The position numbers and the translations under genes were made by a program. The notes below the pieces were generated by a model that worked only from the letters and a program-made list of their open reading frames with translations, ran no database searches and was not told where the DNA came from. Source: UBA1479 sp038109305 (GTDB lineage: Bacteria; Pseudomonadota; Alphaproteobacteria; Rhodospirillales; Casp-alpha2). From it: a stretch of DNA of 64,000 nucleotides. Below, one piece after another: positions 8,420 to 17,662 of the stretch (the first letter of the stretch is position 1; each line of letters opens with the position of its first letter). Location: assembly GCA_038109305.1 (NCBI GenBank), contig JAYNIR010000002.1, forward strand, positions 124,001-188,000, in the 5' to 3' direction.

Positions 8420-9655
8420 TTACCCGGCGCTTTTGTCCTGGCCGGGATTTGAATCGGGAATAAACACAACCAGCAGGTTGGCGACCAAAATCGTCCCCGC
8501 CAGCATATAGAATACCGCGCCAAGCCCCCAATGGTCGGCGATCCAGCCGCCCATGGGCGGCACAGTGATGTTGAACAGCGCCTGCGTGCCGAACATCAGG
8601 CTCATGGCGCTGCCGCTCAGTTCGGGCGGCGTCACGTCCATCATCCAGGAATGCATCACCGGCCGGGCGGCGTATAGGGAGAAGCCCAAAAACGCCACGC
8701 TGCCGACCAGCGCCCAGTCGTTGTCGATAAAAGTCAATGCGGCCAGGATCACCGTCGTTCCGGTGAAGCCCGCGAGCACCACGCGCCGGCGCCCCGACCG
8801 GTCGGACCAGATGCCGGCGATGGGCGTCACCACAAGGCCGCCCAACTGCATCACCATCAGCGTCGCGCCGACGACGGTTGCACCCATGCCCATTTCGTCC
8901 GCCAGATAGAAGGGCAGAAACATCAACAGCCCCATCATGGTCATGGTGCGGAACCCGGCTGTGATGCAGAGCGCCGCGATCAGGCGGTTGGACATCATCA
9001 CCTTCAGACCGTCGAAATAATCACGGCCCGACATTTTCTTGCCCTTGGCGTCGCCGTTGTCGGCCTTTTCCTTGGGGCCCAAGGCCATCAGCAGCAAGAT
9101 CGCGATGACGATCACGGGTGCTGACGCCGCCGGTGCCGTGTCGCGCCAACCGTAATGGGCGATCAGAAAGCCCGCCGCGAAGGGGGCGATGGCATCGCCG
9201 ACGCTGGCACCCAGGGCGTGCAACGACAGCGCATAGCCGCGTTTTTCGGGAAAGGTGCTCGACAGATAGGAAATCGCCGGCGGATGCCACAGATTGTTGG
9301 TCGCGCCAATCAGACCGACGGCCGGAACGACATACCAGAACCCATCCGCCCATTTGATCAGCGCCAGCGCCAAGGCGCCGAAAATCAGGGCAATGACCTG
9401 AAGAAAGACCCGCCGCCCGACGATGTCGACCGCGGCGCCGGAGCCGAAATTGGCGACGAAGCTGGCGACATGGAAGCAGGCGAACAAGAGACCGGCCTCG
9501 GCATAGCTGATGCCCAGCTCCTTGGTGAAATAAGGCGCCATGATCAGGTAGGTCGCCAGCACCCAATGGGTCCCGCCGTGGCCCAGGCCGACCATCCAGG
9601 CGGGCCATTGATCGCGCAGCGGAATACCGGTCAATCGTTCGATGGCGGCGCCCAA
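8420..9655 (-). CDS. MFS transporter
   Basis: 411 residues from a TTG codon preceded by AAGGAG with six bases spacing. No ATG lies in a suitable place: one at about residue 20 would cut into TM1, and the frame upstream runs through the operator. About twelve membrane helices are seen, with the MFS loop motifs DIVGRRVF after TM2 and GIWSDRSGRRR between TM8 and TM9. The substrate is unknown. It is divergent from an enoyl-CoA hydratase gene, with a TTGTATACAA palindrome in the shared spacer, so both are probably under one GntR-type repressor. Confidence 0.82.
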   Translation of the reverse strand: MGAAIERLTGIPLRDQWPAWMVGLGHGGTHWVLATYLIMAPYFTKELGISYAEAGLLFACFHVASFVANFGSGAAVDIVGRRVFLQVIALIFGALALALIKWADGFWYVVPAVGLIGATNNLWHPPAISYLSSTFPEKRGYALSLHALGASVGDAIAPFAAGFLIAHYGWRDTAPAASAPVIVIAILLLMALGPKEKADNGDAKGKKMSGRDYFDGLKVMMSNRLIAALCITAGFRTMTMMGLLMFLPFYLADEMGMGATVVGATLMVMQLGGLVVTPIAGIWSDRSGRRRVVLAGFTGTTVILAALTFIDNDWALVGSVAFLGFSLYAARPVMHSWMMDVTPPELSGSAMSLMFGTQALFNITVPPMGGWIADHWGLGAVFYMLAGTILVANLLVVFIPDSNPGQDKSAG

Positions 9656-9692
9656 AACCGGCTCCTTTTTGGCTGAAATTTCGGGACGGAGA

Positions 9693-9702
9693 TTGTATAC
9701 AA
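9693..9702. promoter_or_regulatory. TTGTATACAA palindromic operator
   Basis: A perfect ten-base palindrome within AGATTGTATACAAAGA, in the spacer between the divergent MFS and enoyl-CoA hydratase genes. It matches the type of site bound by FCD-subfamily GntR regulators (T-N-G-TATAC-N-A). The same core occurs before the MmgE/PrpD operon (31886) and, with one change, at 60917. The cognate regulator is not in the window. Confidence 0.6.
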
Positions 9703-9767
9703 AGACCAACCAATCTACCCTGCCTCGTGGCACCGAAACAACCAGATATCAAGCAAAGGGACACTCC

Positions 9768-10577
9768 ATGGACGGAATGACGATGGATGGCGTGACGGAA
9801 CAGCTGGTCGTCGAGAAAAAAGACGGCGTCGGCTATATCCTGCTCGACAACCAAGCCAAGCGGAACGCCATGACGTTTGAAATGTGGCGGGATTTGCCCA
9901 AGGTGCTGGACGATTTCATGGCCGACGACGCCGTGCGGGTCGTGGTGCTGTCCGGCCAGGGCGGCAAGGCATTCTGCGCCGGGGCCGATATTTCCCAGTT
10001 CGAGAAAAACCGGTCGACCGAAGAAGGCGTGAAGATCTACAACACCGCGACGGAGGAAGCGACCACGCGGCTCCGCGAATTCCTGAAACCGACCATCGCT
10101 AAGATCGAAGGCCCCTGCGTCGGCGGCGGCGTCGGCATCGCCACCTGCTGCGACATCCGCATCGCCGAGGAAGCGGCGATCTTCGCCATCCCGGCGGCTA
10201 AGCTGGGCCTGGGCTATCGCGTCGATGGGCTGAAGCCCTTCGTCGATCTGGTCGGCCCGAGCTTTGCCAGGGAAGTGTTTTATACCGCCCGCACATTCAG
10301 CGCCCAGGAAGCCAAGGACATGGGCCTGATCAACCGGGTGGTGCCGCGCCCCATGCTGGACCCCTACATCGCCGATTACACCAAGCGCATCGCCGAAAAC
10401 GCGCCGCTGACGATCAAGGCGGTCAAGGTTATCGTCCATGAAAGCGTGAAGGGCGACAGCGTCCGCGACCTGGACCTGTGCGCCCGCGTCGTCAAGGACT
10501 GCTTCGATTCCGCCGACTACACCGAAGGCCGCACCGCCTTCATGGAAAAGCGCAAACCTCAATTCAAGGGAAAGTAA
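9768..10577 (+). CDS. Enoyl-CoA hydratase/isomerase family protein
   Basis: 269 residues of crotonase fold. It has the first oxyanion strand GKAFCAGADISQF, the second region GPCVGGGVGIATCCDIRIAEEAA, and the C-terminal ending EGRTAFMEKRKPQFKGK typical of the family. The ATG at 9768 follows AAAGGGACA. It acts on an acyl-CoA double bond or isomerises one; the exact substrate is unknown. It leads a plus-strand operon with a ketopantoate-reductase-like gene and an MmgE/PrpD gene, under a probable GntR operator. Confidence 0.9.
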   Translation: MDGMTMDGVTEQLVVEKKDGVGYILLDNQAKRNAMTFEMWRDLPKVLDDFMADDAVRVVVLSGQGGKAFCAGADISQFEKNRSTEEGVKIYNTATEEATTRLREFLKPTIAKIEGPCVGGGVGIATCCDIRIAEEAAIFAIPAAKLGLGYRVDGLKPFVDLVGPSFAREVFYTARTFSAQEAKDMGLINRVVPRPMLDPYIADYTKRIAENAPLTIKAVKVIVHESVKGDSVRDLDLCARVVKDCFDSADYTEGRTAFMEKRKPQFKGK

Positions 10578-10578
10578 G

Positions 10579-11523
10579 GTGGGGGCACGTAAGGTGGGAG
10601 CAAACAACGTACGCATCGCCATCATGGCAACGGGCGGGGTCGGCGGGTATTTCGGCGCCCGCATGGCCGATGCCGGCGTCGACGTCCATTTCATCGCCCG
10701 GGGCAGGCACCTGGACGCGATCAAAAAAGACGGGCTTCGCATCGAAAGCCAGTTGGGCGACCTAACGCTCAAGGGCGTTTCCGTCACCGACGACCCGGCC
10801 GCCATCGGCCCGGTCGACTATGTCCTGTTCGCGGTGAAGCTGTGGGACACGGAAACCGCCGCCGATATGTGCAAGCCGATGATCGGGCCTGACACGGTCG
10901 TCGTGCCGTTCCAGAACGGCGTCAGCAGCACGGCGCGCCTGTCGGCCGTCCTGGGCGCCGACCACGTGGTCAGCGGCGTCGCCCACATCTCCGCCGTCAT
11001 CGGCGGGCCCGGCGTTATCATGCACACCGGCACCATGGCGCGGCTGACCGTGGGCGAACCGAGGGAACAGACCGGGCGGCTGGATGCGCTGGTCGAGGCC
11101 TTTGCCAAGGGCGGGTTCGACCACGTCCACCACACCGATATCTCCCGCGCCATCTGGGAAAAATTCGTGCTGCTGTCGAGTTTAAGCGGTTTGACGTCCC
11201 TGTGCCGCCAGCCCATCGGCCCGATCCGCAGCACGCCTTCATCCCGCAAGATGCTGGAATCCGCTGTGCGCGAGACCGCCGCCGTCGGCCGGGCCGAAGG
11301 CGCCAACCTGCCCGATGGGGCAGAGGAAAAGACCATCGGCCATCTGGATAAGCTGCCGGACGTCATGAAGGCCTCCATGCTGCACGACCTGGAAGCCGGG
11401 CGGCGGATGGAACTGCCGTGGCTGTCGGGCGAGGTCGTGCGCCTTGGCGAGAAGCACGGCATCCCCACCCCGGTTCACAGCGCCGTTTTGGGCGTCCTCA
11501 CCTTCTATGCGGAAGGAAGCTGA
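10579..11523 (+). CDS. Ketopantoate reductase (ApbA/PanE) family protein
   Basis: 314 residues, start GTG one base after the hydratase stop. The Rossmann motif GGVGGYFGARMADAG binds NADP; PFQNGV and the Lys-containing IWEKFVLLSS match the PanE active site; the C-terminal helical domain has MELPWLSGEVVRLG and KHGIPTPVHSAVLGVL. The genome probably has a biosynthetic panE elsewhere; the catabolic setting suggests reduction of another 2-oxoacid or oxidation of a 2-hydroxyacid. Its 5' end carries a tandem near-copy of GTAAGGTGGGGGCA, giving two possible GTG starts (10579 and 10594) with similar Shine-Dalgarno-like sequences. Confidence 0.85.
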   Translation: MGARKVGANNVRIAIMATGGVGGYFGARMADAGVDVHFIARGRHLDAIKKDGLRIESQLGDLTLKGVSVTDDPAAIGPVDYVLFAVKLWDTETAADMCKPMIGPDTVVVPFQNGVSSTARLSAVLGADHVVSGVAHISAVIGGPGVIMHTGTMARLTVGEPREQTGRLDALVEAFAKGGFDHVHHTDISRAIWEKFVLLSSLSGLTSLCRQPIGPIRSTPSSRKMLESAVRETAAVGRAEGANLPDGAEEKTIGHLDKLPDVMKASMLHDLEAGRRMELPWLSGEVVRLGEKHGIPTPVHSAVLGVLTFYAEGS

Positions 11524-11525
11524 CC

Positions 11526-12917
11526 ATGACGAACGAAGACTCGGCCCTGTGGCCGTTCGCCCGATACGCCGCCAACCTTAAATCGGCGGACCTGCCGGCC
11601 GCGGTCGTACACATGGCGAAGCGATGCCTGCTCGACTGGTTCGCGGCGACGCTGCCGGGGACGGTCGTTCCGCCGGCGACGATGCTTCGGGCCGCGTTCA
11701 AGGAGTCGCTTGGCCGGGGCGGCGCGCGGCTTTATCCGGGCGGCGAACAGACCGACGCGCGGACCGCAGCCTTCATTCACGGGGCCGCGTCCCACACGGT
11801 TGAATTCGACGATATCTTCCGCGACGCAATCTATCACCCGGGCGTGCCCGTGATTTCGGCGGCCCTGGCCGCCGCCCAGTCGCGGGGCGCTTCGGGCGCG
11901 CAGCTGCTTTGCGGGATCGTTGCGGGGTACGAGGTGTCGAACCGCCTGGGGGCGGCCGTCAACCCGGCGCACTATGAGTTTTGGCACACCACCGGCACCA
12001 TTGGCACCTTCGGCGCGGCGGCGGCGGCGGCGAACATCTACGGGCTTTCCGCCGAACAGGCGCTGCATGCCCTGGCCAACGCCGGCACCATGGCGGCGGG
12101 CCTGCAACAGGCGTTCCGCGCCGACGCAATGGCCAAGCCGCTGCACGGGTCGCACGCGGCGGAACGCGGCGTCACCGTGGCGCTGGCCGCCGAACAGGGC
12201 GTCACCGGCGCGCCGGATATCCTGGATGGCCCGCGCGGCTTCGGCACCGCCATGTGCCTAAACGGCTTGGCCGAAACGCAGCCCGACTGGGCGGCTGCGG
12301 CGGCGACGCTCGGCCGCGATTACCTGATTTTGCAGACGACGACCAAGAACCACGCCGCCTGCGGCCATACCCATGCGGCAATCGACGGGGTTTTGACGCT
12401 CGCCGCCGAAAATGGGCTCGCACCGGACGACGTGAAGGACATCCGCGTCGGCAGTTATCAAAAAGCGGAGGAACTGTGCGGCAACCGGGAGCCCAAGACT
12501 GCTTTCGAAGCCAAGTTCTCCCTCACCTACTGCTGCGCCGCCGCCATGTTGTGGGGGAGCGTCCGCATGGCCGCGTTCGACGACGACCATTTGGACGATC
12601 CCGCCGTCCGCGACCTGATGAAGCGGATCACGCTGGTCGTCGATCCGGAATGCCAAAGCAGGTTTCCGGGACTGCGCTCCGCCAAGGTGGAAATCGAAAC
12701 CACGGACGGCAAGGTCTTCAAGCATTACGCGCCGACCCGCTGGGGCGACCCGGACGCGCCGTTGTCGGATCGGGAACTGGAACACAAGTTTCGCGAACTG
12801 GCATGGCCGGTGCTGGGCGATGCGGAGGTGGAGAGCCTTCTCGCCGCCATCTGGGCCGTTGACGCCATGCCCGATGCCCGCGACCTAGTGGCGCATCCGG
12901 CTCAGGCAGCGCAGTAA
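11526..12917 (+). CDS. MmgE/PrpD family protein
   Basis: 463 residues. MmgE/PrpD landmarks include AFIHGAASHTVEFDDIF, an all-helical N-terminal domain, the KPLHGSHAAERGV segment, and KNHAACGHTHAAID, where catalytic residues lie. The family includes 2-methylcitrate dehydratase, cis-aconitate decarboxylase and iminodisuccinate epimerase. The substrate here is unknown. The ATG at 11526 is three bases after the reductase gene, so the three genes form one operon. A second family member is at 30460, also near a TTGTATACAA site. Confidence 0.88.
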   Translation: MTNEDSALWPFARYAANLKSADLPAAVVHMAKRCLLDWFAATLPGTVVPPATMLRAAFKESLGRGGARLYPGGEQTDARTAAFIHGAASHTVEFDDIFRDAIYHPGVPVISAALAAAQSRGASGAQLLCGIVAGYEVSNRLGAAVNPAHYEFWHTTGTIGTFGAAAAAANIYGLSAEQALHALANAGTMAAGLQQAFRADAMAKPLHGSHAAERGVTVALAAEQGVTGAPDILDGPRGFGTAMCLNGLAETQPDWAAAAATLGRDYLILQTTTKNHAACGHTHAAIDGVLTLAAENGLAPDDVKDIRVGSYQKAEELCGNREPKTAFEAKFSLTYCCAAAMLWGSVRMAAFDDDHLDDPAVRDLMKRITLVVDPECQSRFPGLRSAKVEIETTDGKVFKHYAPTRWGDPDAPLSDRELEHKFRELAWPVLGDAEVESLLAAIWAVDAMPDARDLVAHPAQAAQ

Positions 12918-12956
12918 CGACACCGACCGTGCCCGGCACACCGGCTCCGTCCATCC

Positions 12957-13142
12957 CTACCCCGCCGCCGCATAACGCTGCATCAGATCCTGGCTGAAGG
13001 GGTCGTTTTCGATGCCGAAATTAGCCGGCGCATGAATGCAGATAACAATCGCCGGGTGCGGTCCCGCGCCCTCGGGCTCGGATATCCAGATGTCCATCGG
13101 GCTGCCTTCGATGGTGACGGTCTGTTTGCTGATCGTTGCCAT
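12957..13142 (-). pseudogene. Dienelactone-hydrolase-like N-terminal remnant
   Basis: A 61-codon frame that matches only the first strand and helix of dienelactone-hydrolase-type proteins: VTIEGSPMDIWISEPEGAGPHPAIVICIHAPANFG, then QDLMQRYAAAG and a TAG. The rest of the roughly 230-residue enzyme is missing; the bases beyond the stop run into the end of the MmgE/PrpD gene with no recognisable hydrolase sequence in any frame. It looks like a 3'-deleted remnant. It could still be made as a short peptide, but no catalytic triad remains. Confidence 0.65.
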
Positions 13143-13200
13143 GGGCCGACCCCCCCTATTCTCTCCCTTGAGCCTATTCTTTAGGCCTGCCCGCCCGGGC

Positions 13201-13965
13201 CTATTCCCTGCCGCCGTCGATGGTCAGGATGGTGCCGGACGTATAGCTGGAGCGCGGGCTCGCCAAGAAAGCGACGGCATAGGCGACTTCCTCGGGCTTG
13301 CCGGCGCGGCCGAACGGCAGGCCCTTGTGCATGTCGCGCCATTTTTCGGAATCGCCGCACTGGTCCTGCGCCTTGGTCCGGGCGAGCATTTCCGCCCGTT
13401 CGGTCAAGATCGCACCGGGGTTGATGCCAACGACGCGGATATTGTCCGCGTGCGCCCCGTGGGCGAGGCCCCGGGTAAATCCCATGAGCGACGCATTGCC
13501 CGCTGCCCCCGCGATGTAGCCCGACGGGTGGCGTTCGCCGGCGGCGCCGATGATGTTGACGATCACGCCGCCGCCCCGCTTCGCCATGCCGGCGTAGATT
13601 TCGCGCGAGAGCGAGATATAGCCGAACACCTTTAGGTCCCAGGCGGCGCGCCAGGTGGCGTCGTCGACCTTGGAAATCGTCCCCGGCGGGATCGCACCCG
13701 CGTTGTTGACCAGGATATCGACATCGCCGGCTCGGGCGGCGATATCGCGCATGGCGGCGTCCGATGACAGATCGGCGGAAATAACCTCGACATTCACCTG
13801 AAATTTGCCGCGGATATCCTGCGCGGTTTTATCGAGCGCCGCCTGATCGCGGGCGGCCAGGACGACATCACACCCCTCTTCCGCCAGCACCAGGGCGACC
13901 GCCCGCCCGATACCCCTCGAGCCGCCGGTCACCAGCGCCCGTTTACCGCCAATCTGCAGATCCAT
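13201..13965 (-). CDS. SDR family oxidoreductase, atypical active site
   Basis: 254 residues with the short-chain dehydrogenase fold: TGGSRGIG cofactor loop, DVDILVNNAGAIPPG, and the C-terminal SGTILTIDGG. The usual Ser...YxxxK is altered: the region reads NIIGAAGERHPSGYIAGAAGNAS, so the Tyr is kept but the position of the catalytic Lys holds Ala. It may bind NAD(P) with changed chemistry or belong to a divergent SDR group. It lies downstream of, and in the same direction as, the TRAP genes with a 12-base gap, so it is probably cotranscribed and may act on the imported solute. Confidence 0.85.
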   Translation of the reverse strand: MDLQIGGKRALVTGGSRGIGRAVALVLAEEGCDVVLAARDQAALDKTAQDIRGKFQVNVEVISADLSSDAAMRDIAARAGDVDILVNNAGAIPPGTISKVDDATWRAAWDLKVFGYISLSREIYAGMAKRGGGVIVNIIGAAGERHPSGYIAGAAGNASLMGFTRGLAHGAHADNIRVVGINPGAILTERAEMLARTKAQDQCGDSEKWRDMHKGLPFGRAGKPEEVAYAVAFLASPRSSYTSGTILTIDGGRE

Positions 13966-13977
13966 GGTTTTGTCGTC

Positions 13978-14226
13978 CTATTCCGGCCCCGAGGTATCCT
14001 CGGCAGCGTCCGCCGATTCAGGCAACGGGTCGCGGGTGATCTGTTCGTTCCGCTTTGTCGTTTTGACCAACAACAGAACGATGAACGCCGCGCCGACCAT
14101 AATCAGCATAATGAACGGGTTAAAATTGGTGACATGCAGTTTGTAACTGCCGACGACCCACATGCCGCAAAAAATGCCGACGACAATCAGCCAATGCCAG
14201 GGCTTGCCTAAAAAGAAATCACGCAT
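13978..14226 (-). CDS. Small two-helix membrane protein in TRAP operon
   Basis: 82 residues from the ATG at 14226; a longer frame upstream overlaps the TRAP gene and is rejected. Two hydrophobic segments (HWLIVVGIFCGMWVVGSY and FIMLIMVGAAFIVLLLV) are followed by a charged tail rich in acidic residues. The start overlaps the TRAP permease gene by eight bases, indicating translational coupling. I do not recognise a family. An accessory subunit of the TAXI-TRAP permease is the simplest reading, though unproven. Confidence 0.7.
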   Translation of the reverse strand: MRDFFLGKPWHWLIVVGIFCGMWVVGSYKLHVTNFNPFIMLIMVGAAFIVLLLVKTTKRNEQITRDPLPESADAAEDTSGPE

Positions 14227-16240
14227 CGGCCATGCCCTCCCGGCTGTTTCCCCGGGTCGCCAGGTGCCTGGGCAACAAATAGACCAAGGCGAGACCGACG
14301 CCTCCCAATTCAATCCAGATATCGGGAATGCCGAATACGGCGCCTTCGGGCGGCCAAAGGACCATGATCGCCGCGATCAACGTGATCACCCGGCCGACGG
14401 TATTCAACCGGCCGCGATACCAGCCTTCGATGGATGCCGACAAAACCCACAGCCCGATCATTGTCAGGACGGCGGAAATCAGCGTCTGAGATATCGGCCC
14501 GACAAACAGCAACGACGGATTATAGGCAAAGATCAGCGGCACCAGGAATTTGGCGATCCCGACACGCGTCGATTCCACCGCCGTCATCATCGGTGGGGTC
14601 TTGGCGATCCCCGCGGCGGCAAAGCTCGCCAGAGCCACCGGCGGCGTGATGCTGGACACCACGCCGAAGTAGAACGCGAACATATGCGCCGCAATGGGCT
14701 CAACCCCCGCTTTGATCACCGCAGGCACGATCAACGCCGCCACGGTGATATAGACCGCCGTCGTGGTGAGCCCCATGCCGAGGATGACCGCCGCAATACC
14801 GGTCAGCGACAGCAGGATAAAAAGATTGCCGCCGGAAAGGTCGATCACCGATTGCGTGAATTTGAGACCCAGGCCCGACACGAACACCGAGCCAATGATC
14901 AAGCCGGCGCAGGCGCAGGCGATCGTCACCGGCATGGTCGTGCGAATGCCGGTTTCCAAGGCGCCCATAATATCCGCCGGCGACATCCGGGTTTCCTTGT
15001 TGATGAAACTGAGGACGAATAGCGACGAAATGCCCCAGAACGCCGACTTCATGGGGGTGTATCCGGCCATCAGGAAATAGATGAGAATCGCCAGCGAAAT
15101 CAGCAGGTGCCAACCGCGCTTCAACACCTCGCCCAACTGCGGCAAGTATTCCTTGGGGATGCGTTCGATGTTGTGCTTTTCGGCTTCCAGATGGACCATG
15201 AAATAGACGGTCGCGAAATAAAGGAAGGCCGGGATCGCCGCCGCGACGATTATGGTGACGTAGGGGACTTCCAGAAACTCCGCCATGATGAACGCAGCCG
15301 CGCCCATGATCGGCGGCGTAATCTGCCCGCCGGACGACGCGCAGGCCTCCACCGCCGCCGCAAACCGGGCGCGATAGCCGAGGTTTTTCATCAACGGAAT
15401 GGTGAAGGCGCCGGTGGTCACCACGTTGGCAACGGCGGAGCCAGAAACCGTTCCCATAAAGCCCGACGCAACGGCCGATGCCTTGGCCGGGCCGCCGACG
15501 CGGTGACCGGTGAGCGCCACCGCCAAATCGATAAAGAATTTGCCGGCACCGGACCGGTTCAGCAACGCACCGAAAACAATGAACAAAACGATGTAGGTGG
15601 AACAGACATGGATGGGGATGCCGAAGATACCGCCTGTTTCCATGAACAACTGGTCGACGAATTTTCCGTAGCTGATGGGCGGCCCGTAAAAAATCCCAAA
15701 GAAATGGTTCGCATAAAGGGCATGGAACATAAAGAACGAGGTAATGATGACCATGGCCCAGCCGACGGCGCGCCGGGTCGCATCAAGCACCAATAAAATC
15801 AAAATGCCGCCGACGATCAGATCGTCCGGATCTTTTTCTCCAAACCGCAACTGGAACGCCGTGATGTCGTAGATCGTGTATAGCTGCACGAACAGGATCA
15901 ACCCGACGGCGATCATATCCACGCCAAAACCCAGCCAACGTTTGCCGTTGCCGGGATCACCGGGAATTGAGATCGGGTCCCAAATCTTGCTTCGGAACAT
16001 CGGGTGCATGAAGTAGGCCAGCACCAACATGCCCGTCAGGTGCACCGAGCGGAACGAGCGCCCTTCCGGCGTGCCGAAGGCGGAAACATATAAATGAAAA
16101 ACGGCCAGCGTCAGACAGATGATCGCACTGACCATAAGGATCAGTTGCAGAATATCCGATCGCGGATCAACAATTAAGCGTTCGAGGAAGCCGAGTTCGT
16201 GCCTTTCCTCATAGCTGACTTGAGCTTTGGTAACGGCCAT
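14219..16240 (-). CDS. TAXI-type TRAP transporter, fused permease subunit
   Basis: 673 residues. Hydrophobic segments fill nearly the whole length: a small DctQ-like part (roughly residues 25-170) is fused to a large DctM-like part. Recognisable DctM features are GPAKASAVASGFMGTVSGSAVANVVTTGAFTIPLMK and ASSGGQITPPIMGAAAFIMAEFL. TAXI-family transporters use such fused permeases with a separate binding protein, here encoded just upstream. They take up small organic acids by a sodium or proton gradient; the solute is unknown. No strong ribosome site precedes the ATG. Confidence 0.93.
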   Translation of the reverse strand: MAVTKAQVSYEERHELGFLERLIVDPRSDILQLILMVSAIICLTLAVFHLYVSAFGTPEGRSFRSVHLTGMLVLAYFMHPMFRSKIWDPISIPGDPGNGKRWLGFGVDMIAVGLILFVQLYTIYDITAFQLRFGEKDPDDLIVGGILILLVLDATRRAVGWAMVIITSFFMFHALYANHFFGIFYGPPISYGKFVDQLFMETGGIFGIPIHVCSTYIVLFIVFGALLNRSGAGKFFIDLAVALTGHRVGGPAKASAVASGFMGTVSGSAVANVVTTGAFTIPLMKNLGYRARFAAAVEACASSGGQITPPIMGAAAFIMAEFLEVPYVTIIVAAAIPAFLYFATVYFMVHLEAEKHNIERIPKEYLPQLGEVLKRGWHLLISLAILIYFLMAGYTPMKSAFWGISSLFVLSFINKETRMSPADIMGALETGIRTTMPVTIACACAGLIIGSVFVSGLGLKFTQSVIDLSGGNLFILLSLTGIAAVILGMGLTTTAVYITVAALIVPAVIKAGVEPIAAHMFAFYFGVVSSITPPVALASFAAAGIAKTPPMMTAVESTRVGIAKFLVPLIFAYNPSLLFVGPISQTLISAVLTMIGLWVLSASIEGWYRGRLNTVGRVITLIAAIMVLWPPEGAVFGIPDIWIELGGVGLALVYLLPRHLATRGNSREGMADA

Positions 16241-16299
16241 CGCAGAGATCGTGTCCGGAAGTTAGAAAGTCAGAGATGAACGGCAACAAAGAAAACAAT

Positions 16300-16326
16300 G
16301 GCGGAAAGAGAATTTCCCTTTCCGCC
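16300..16326 (-). terminator. Hairpin between TAXI binding protein and permease
   Basis: GGCGGAAAG (16300-16308) pairs perfectly with CTTTCCGCC (16318-16326), nine bases with a nine-base loop. Read on the minus strand it is followed by ATTGTTTTC. It sits after the binding-protein stop and before the permease start. It probably acts as a partial terminator or mRNA-end stabiliser so that more binding protein than permease is made. Confidence 0.6.
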
Positions 16327-16345
16327 GTTGTTTTCCAAAGCGCGA

Positions 16346-17314
16346 TTACATCTTTTTCACGCCGAGTTCGTCGTAGCATTTCTGCGCACCCGGATGGACC
16401 GGAATGGCCGCGCCTTTCAGCGCGTCAGCCTGTTTGACATGTTTCCACACGCTTTTCACTTCGACGAATTTCGCGTGGTTTTTCCAGAGCGATTTGCACA
16501 TCTGGTAGACGATGTTGTCCGGCACGTCTTTGTTGACGATCATTTCAACCGTGATGCCCAAGGTCGGAATATCACGATCGACGGATTTGTATACGCCCTT
16601 CGGCATCACGCCCGGCACGAAGCCCGGGTTGTCGGCCAGGATTTTATCATACTTTTTCTTGTCATCGATGCCGATGAAACGAATGCCGGGGCTTTGCTCA
16701 AGCTCCAGGAAAGACGCCTGCGGCATGTTGGTCGCCGCCATGAACACGTCGACGTGCTTGTCTTTCATCAGAGCGACGGATTCGGTGTAGCCCACATGGT
16801 GGACCGTGCCGCCGTTCTTTTTGATGCTGCCAAAGGTGATGCCGTATTCCTTCAGAATGGCTTCGGCGAACGCGGTGCCGGTCCATTTGGCTTTGCCCGG
16901 CGAAATGTTGGCGCCCTTCATGTCGTCAAAGGATTTGATTTTGCTGTCCGCGCGGACCGCGACCTGGAACATGGAGCCATAAAGCGTCGCCAGGTGCCGG
17001 ACGTTCGGCTGTTTCTTGGTGAATTTACCCCGTCCGTTGGCGCCGTTGGCCGCCGTGTGGGCATAGGTAAAGCCGAATTCAGCATCGCCAGCGTTGACTG
17101 CCAGAACGTTGGAAATACCGCCGCCCGACGTGTTCGAGGTTGAGACCCCTTTGATATCTTCCTGGAAGACTTGTGCAATCTTCGCGCCCAGCGGGTACCA
17201 GGACCCCCCGGACGGACCGGTCACCAACCGCAAGAACTGATCCGCCGCCTGAGCCGACCCGGCACCGGCCATCAGGCCGACCGCCAAAACGGATACCGCA
17301 ATCTTCGTTTTCAT
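16346..17314 (-). CDS. TAXI-family TRAP transporter solute-binding protein
   Basis: 322 residues with a clear signal peptide (MKTKIAVSVLAVGLMAGAG, cleavage after SAQA). The mature part shows the TAXI pattern: VTGPSGGSWYPLGAKIAQVFQ near the start, the FGFTYAHTA and VRHLATLYGSMFQVAVR strands, and DVFMAATNMPQAS. It binds a small organic anion in the periplasm and delivers it to the fused permease downstream. An AGGAGGAATTCA ribosome site directly precedes the ATG, in line with high expression. Confidence 0.93.
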   Translation of the reverse strand: MKTKIAVSVLAVGLMAGAGSAQAADQFLRLVTGPSGGSWYPLGAKIAQVFQEDIKGVSTSNTSGGGISNVLAVNAGDAEFGFTYAHTAANGANGRGKFTKKQPNVRHLATLYGSMFQVAVRADSKIKSFDDMKGANISPGKAKWTGTAFAEAILKEYGITFGSIKKNGGTVHHVGYTESVALMKDKHVDVFMAATNMPQASFLELEQSPGIRFIGIDDKKKYDKILADNPGFVPGVMPKGVYKSVDRDIPTLGITVEMIVNKDVPDNIVYQMCKSLWKNHAKFVEVKSVWKHVKQADALKGAAIPVHPGAQKCYDELGVKKM

Positions 17315-17662
17315 TGAATTCCTCCTAGTTCATACGTTTTGTTGTTTACCCGCGTTTAAAGTATCCCACTCCCAGGGTTTCGTCATCCCATTTGATTCAC
17401 CGGGGAAATTCACCGTCAAGGCCAGGAATCCGGCGATTATACGGCGCCGGATGCGCCCGATGAGAAGCCGTCTTGACCCGTCGACCCGCGCCCTTGTGCG
17501 GCGGTAAAACGCAGGGCCGCTGGCGCGGCCGCAGGCCTGCGGATAAATTTGTACCGCGCCTGCGAAACGCCACTGACACACCCGAAGGTGTCACCCCTCG
17601 CTTCCCCGTGACTGCGGCGACGGTTGAAGGCACAAACAGAAAGAAAACCAAAAGGATGAATT

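Noticed and set aside
16587..16596. TTGTATACGC as a fourth operator
   Set aside because: It lies inside the TAXI binding-protein coding region and lacks the second half of the palindrome.
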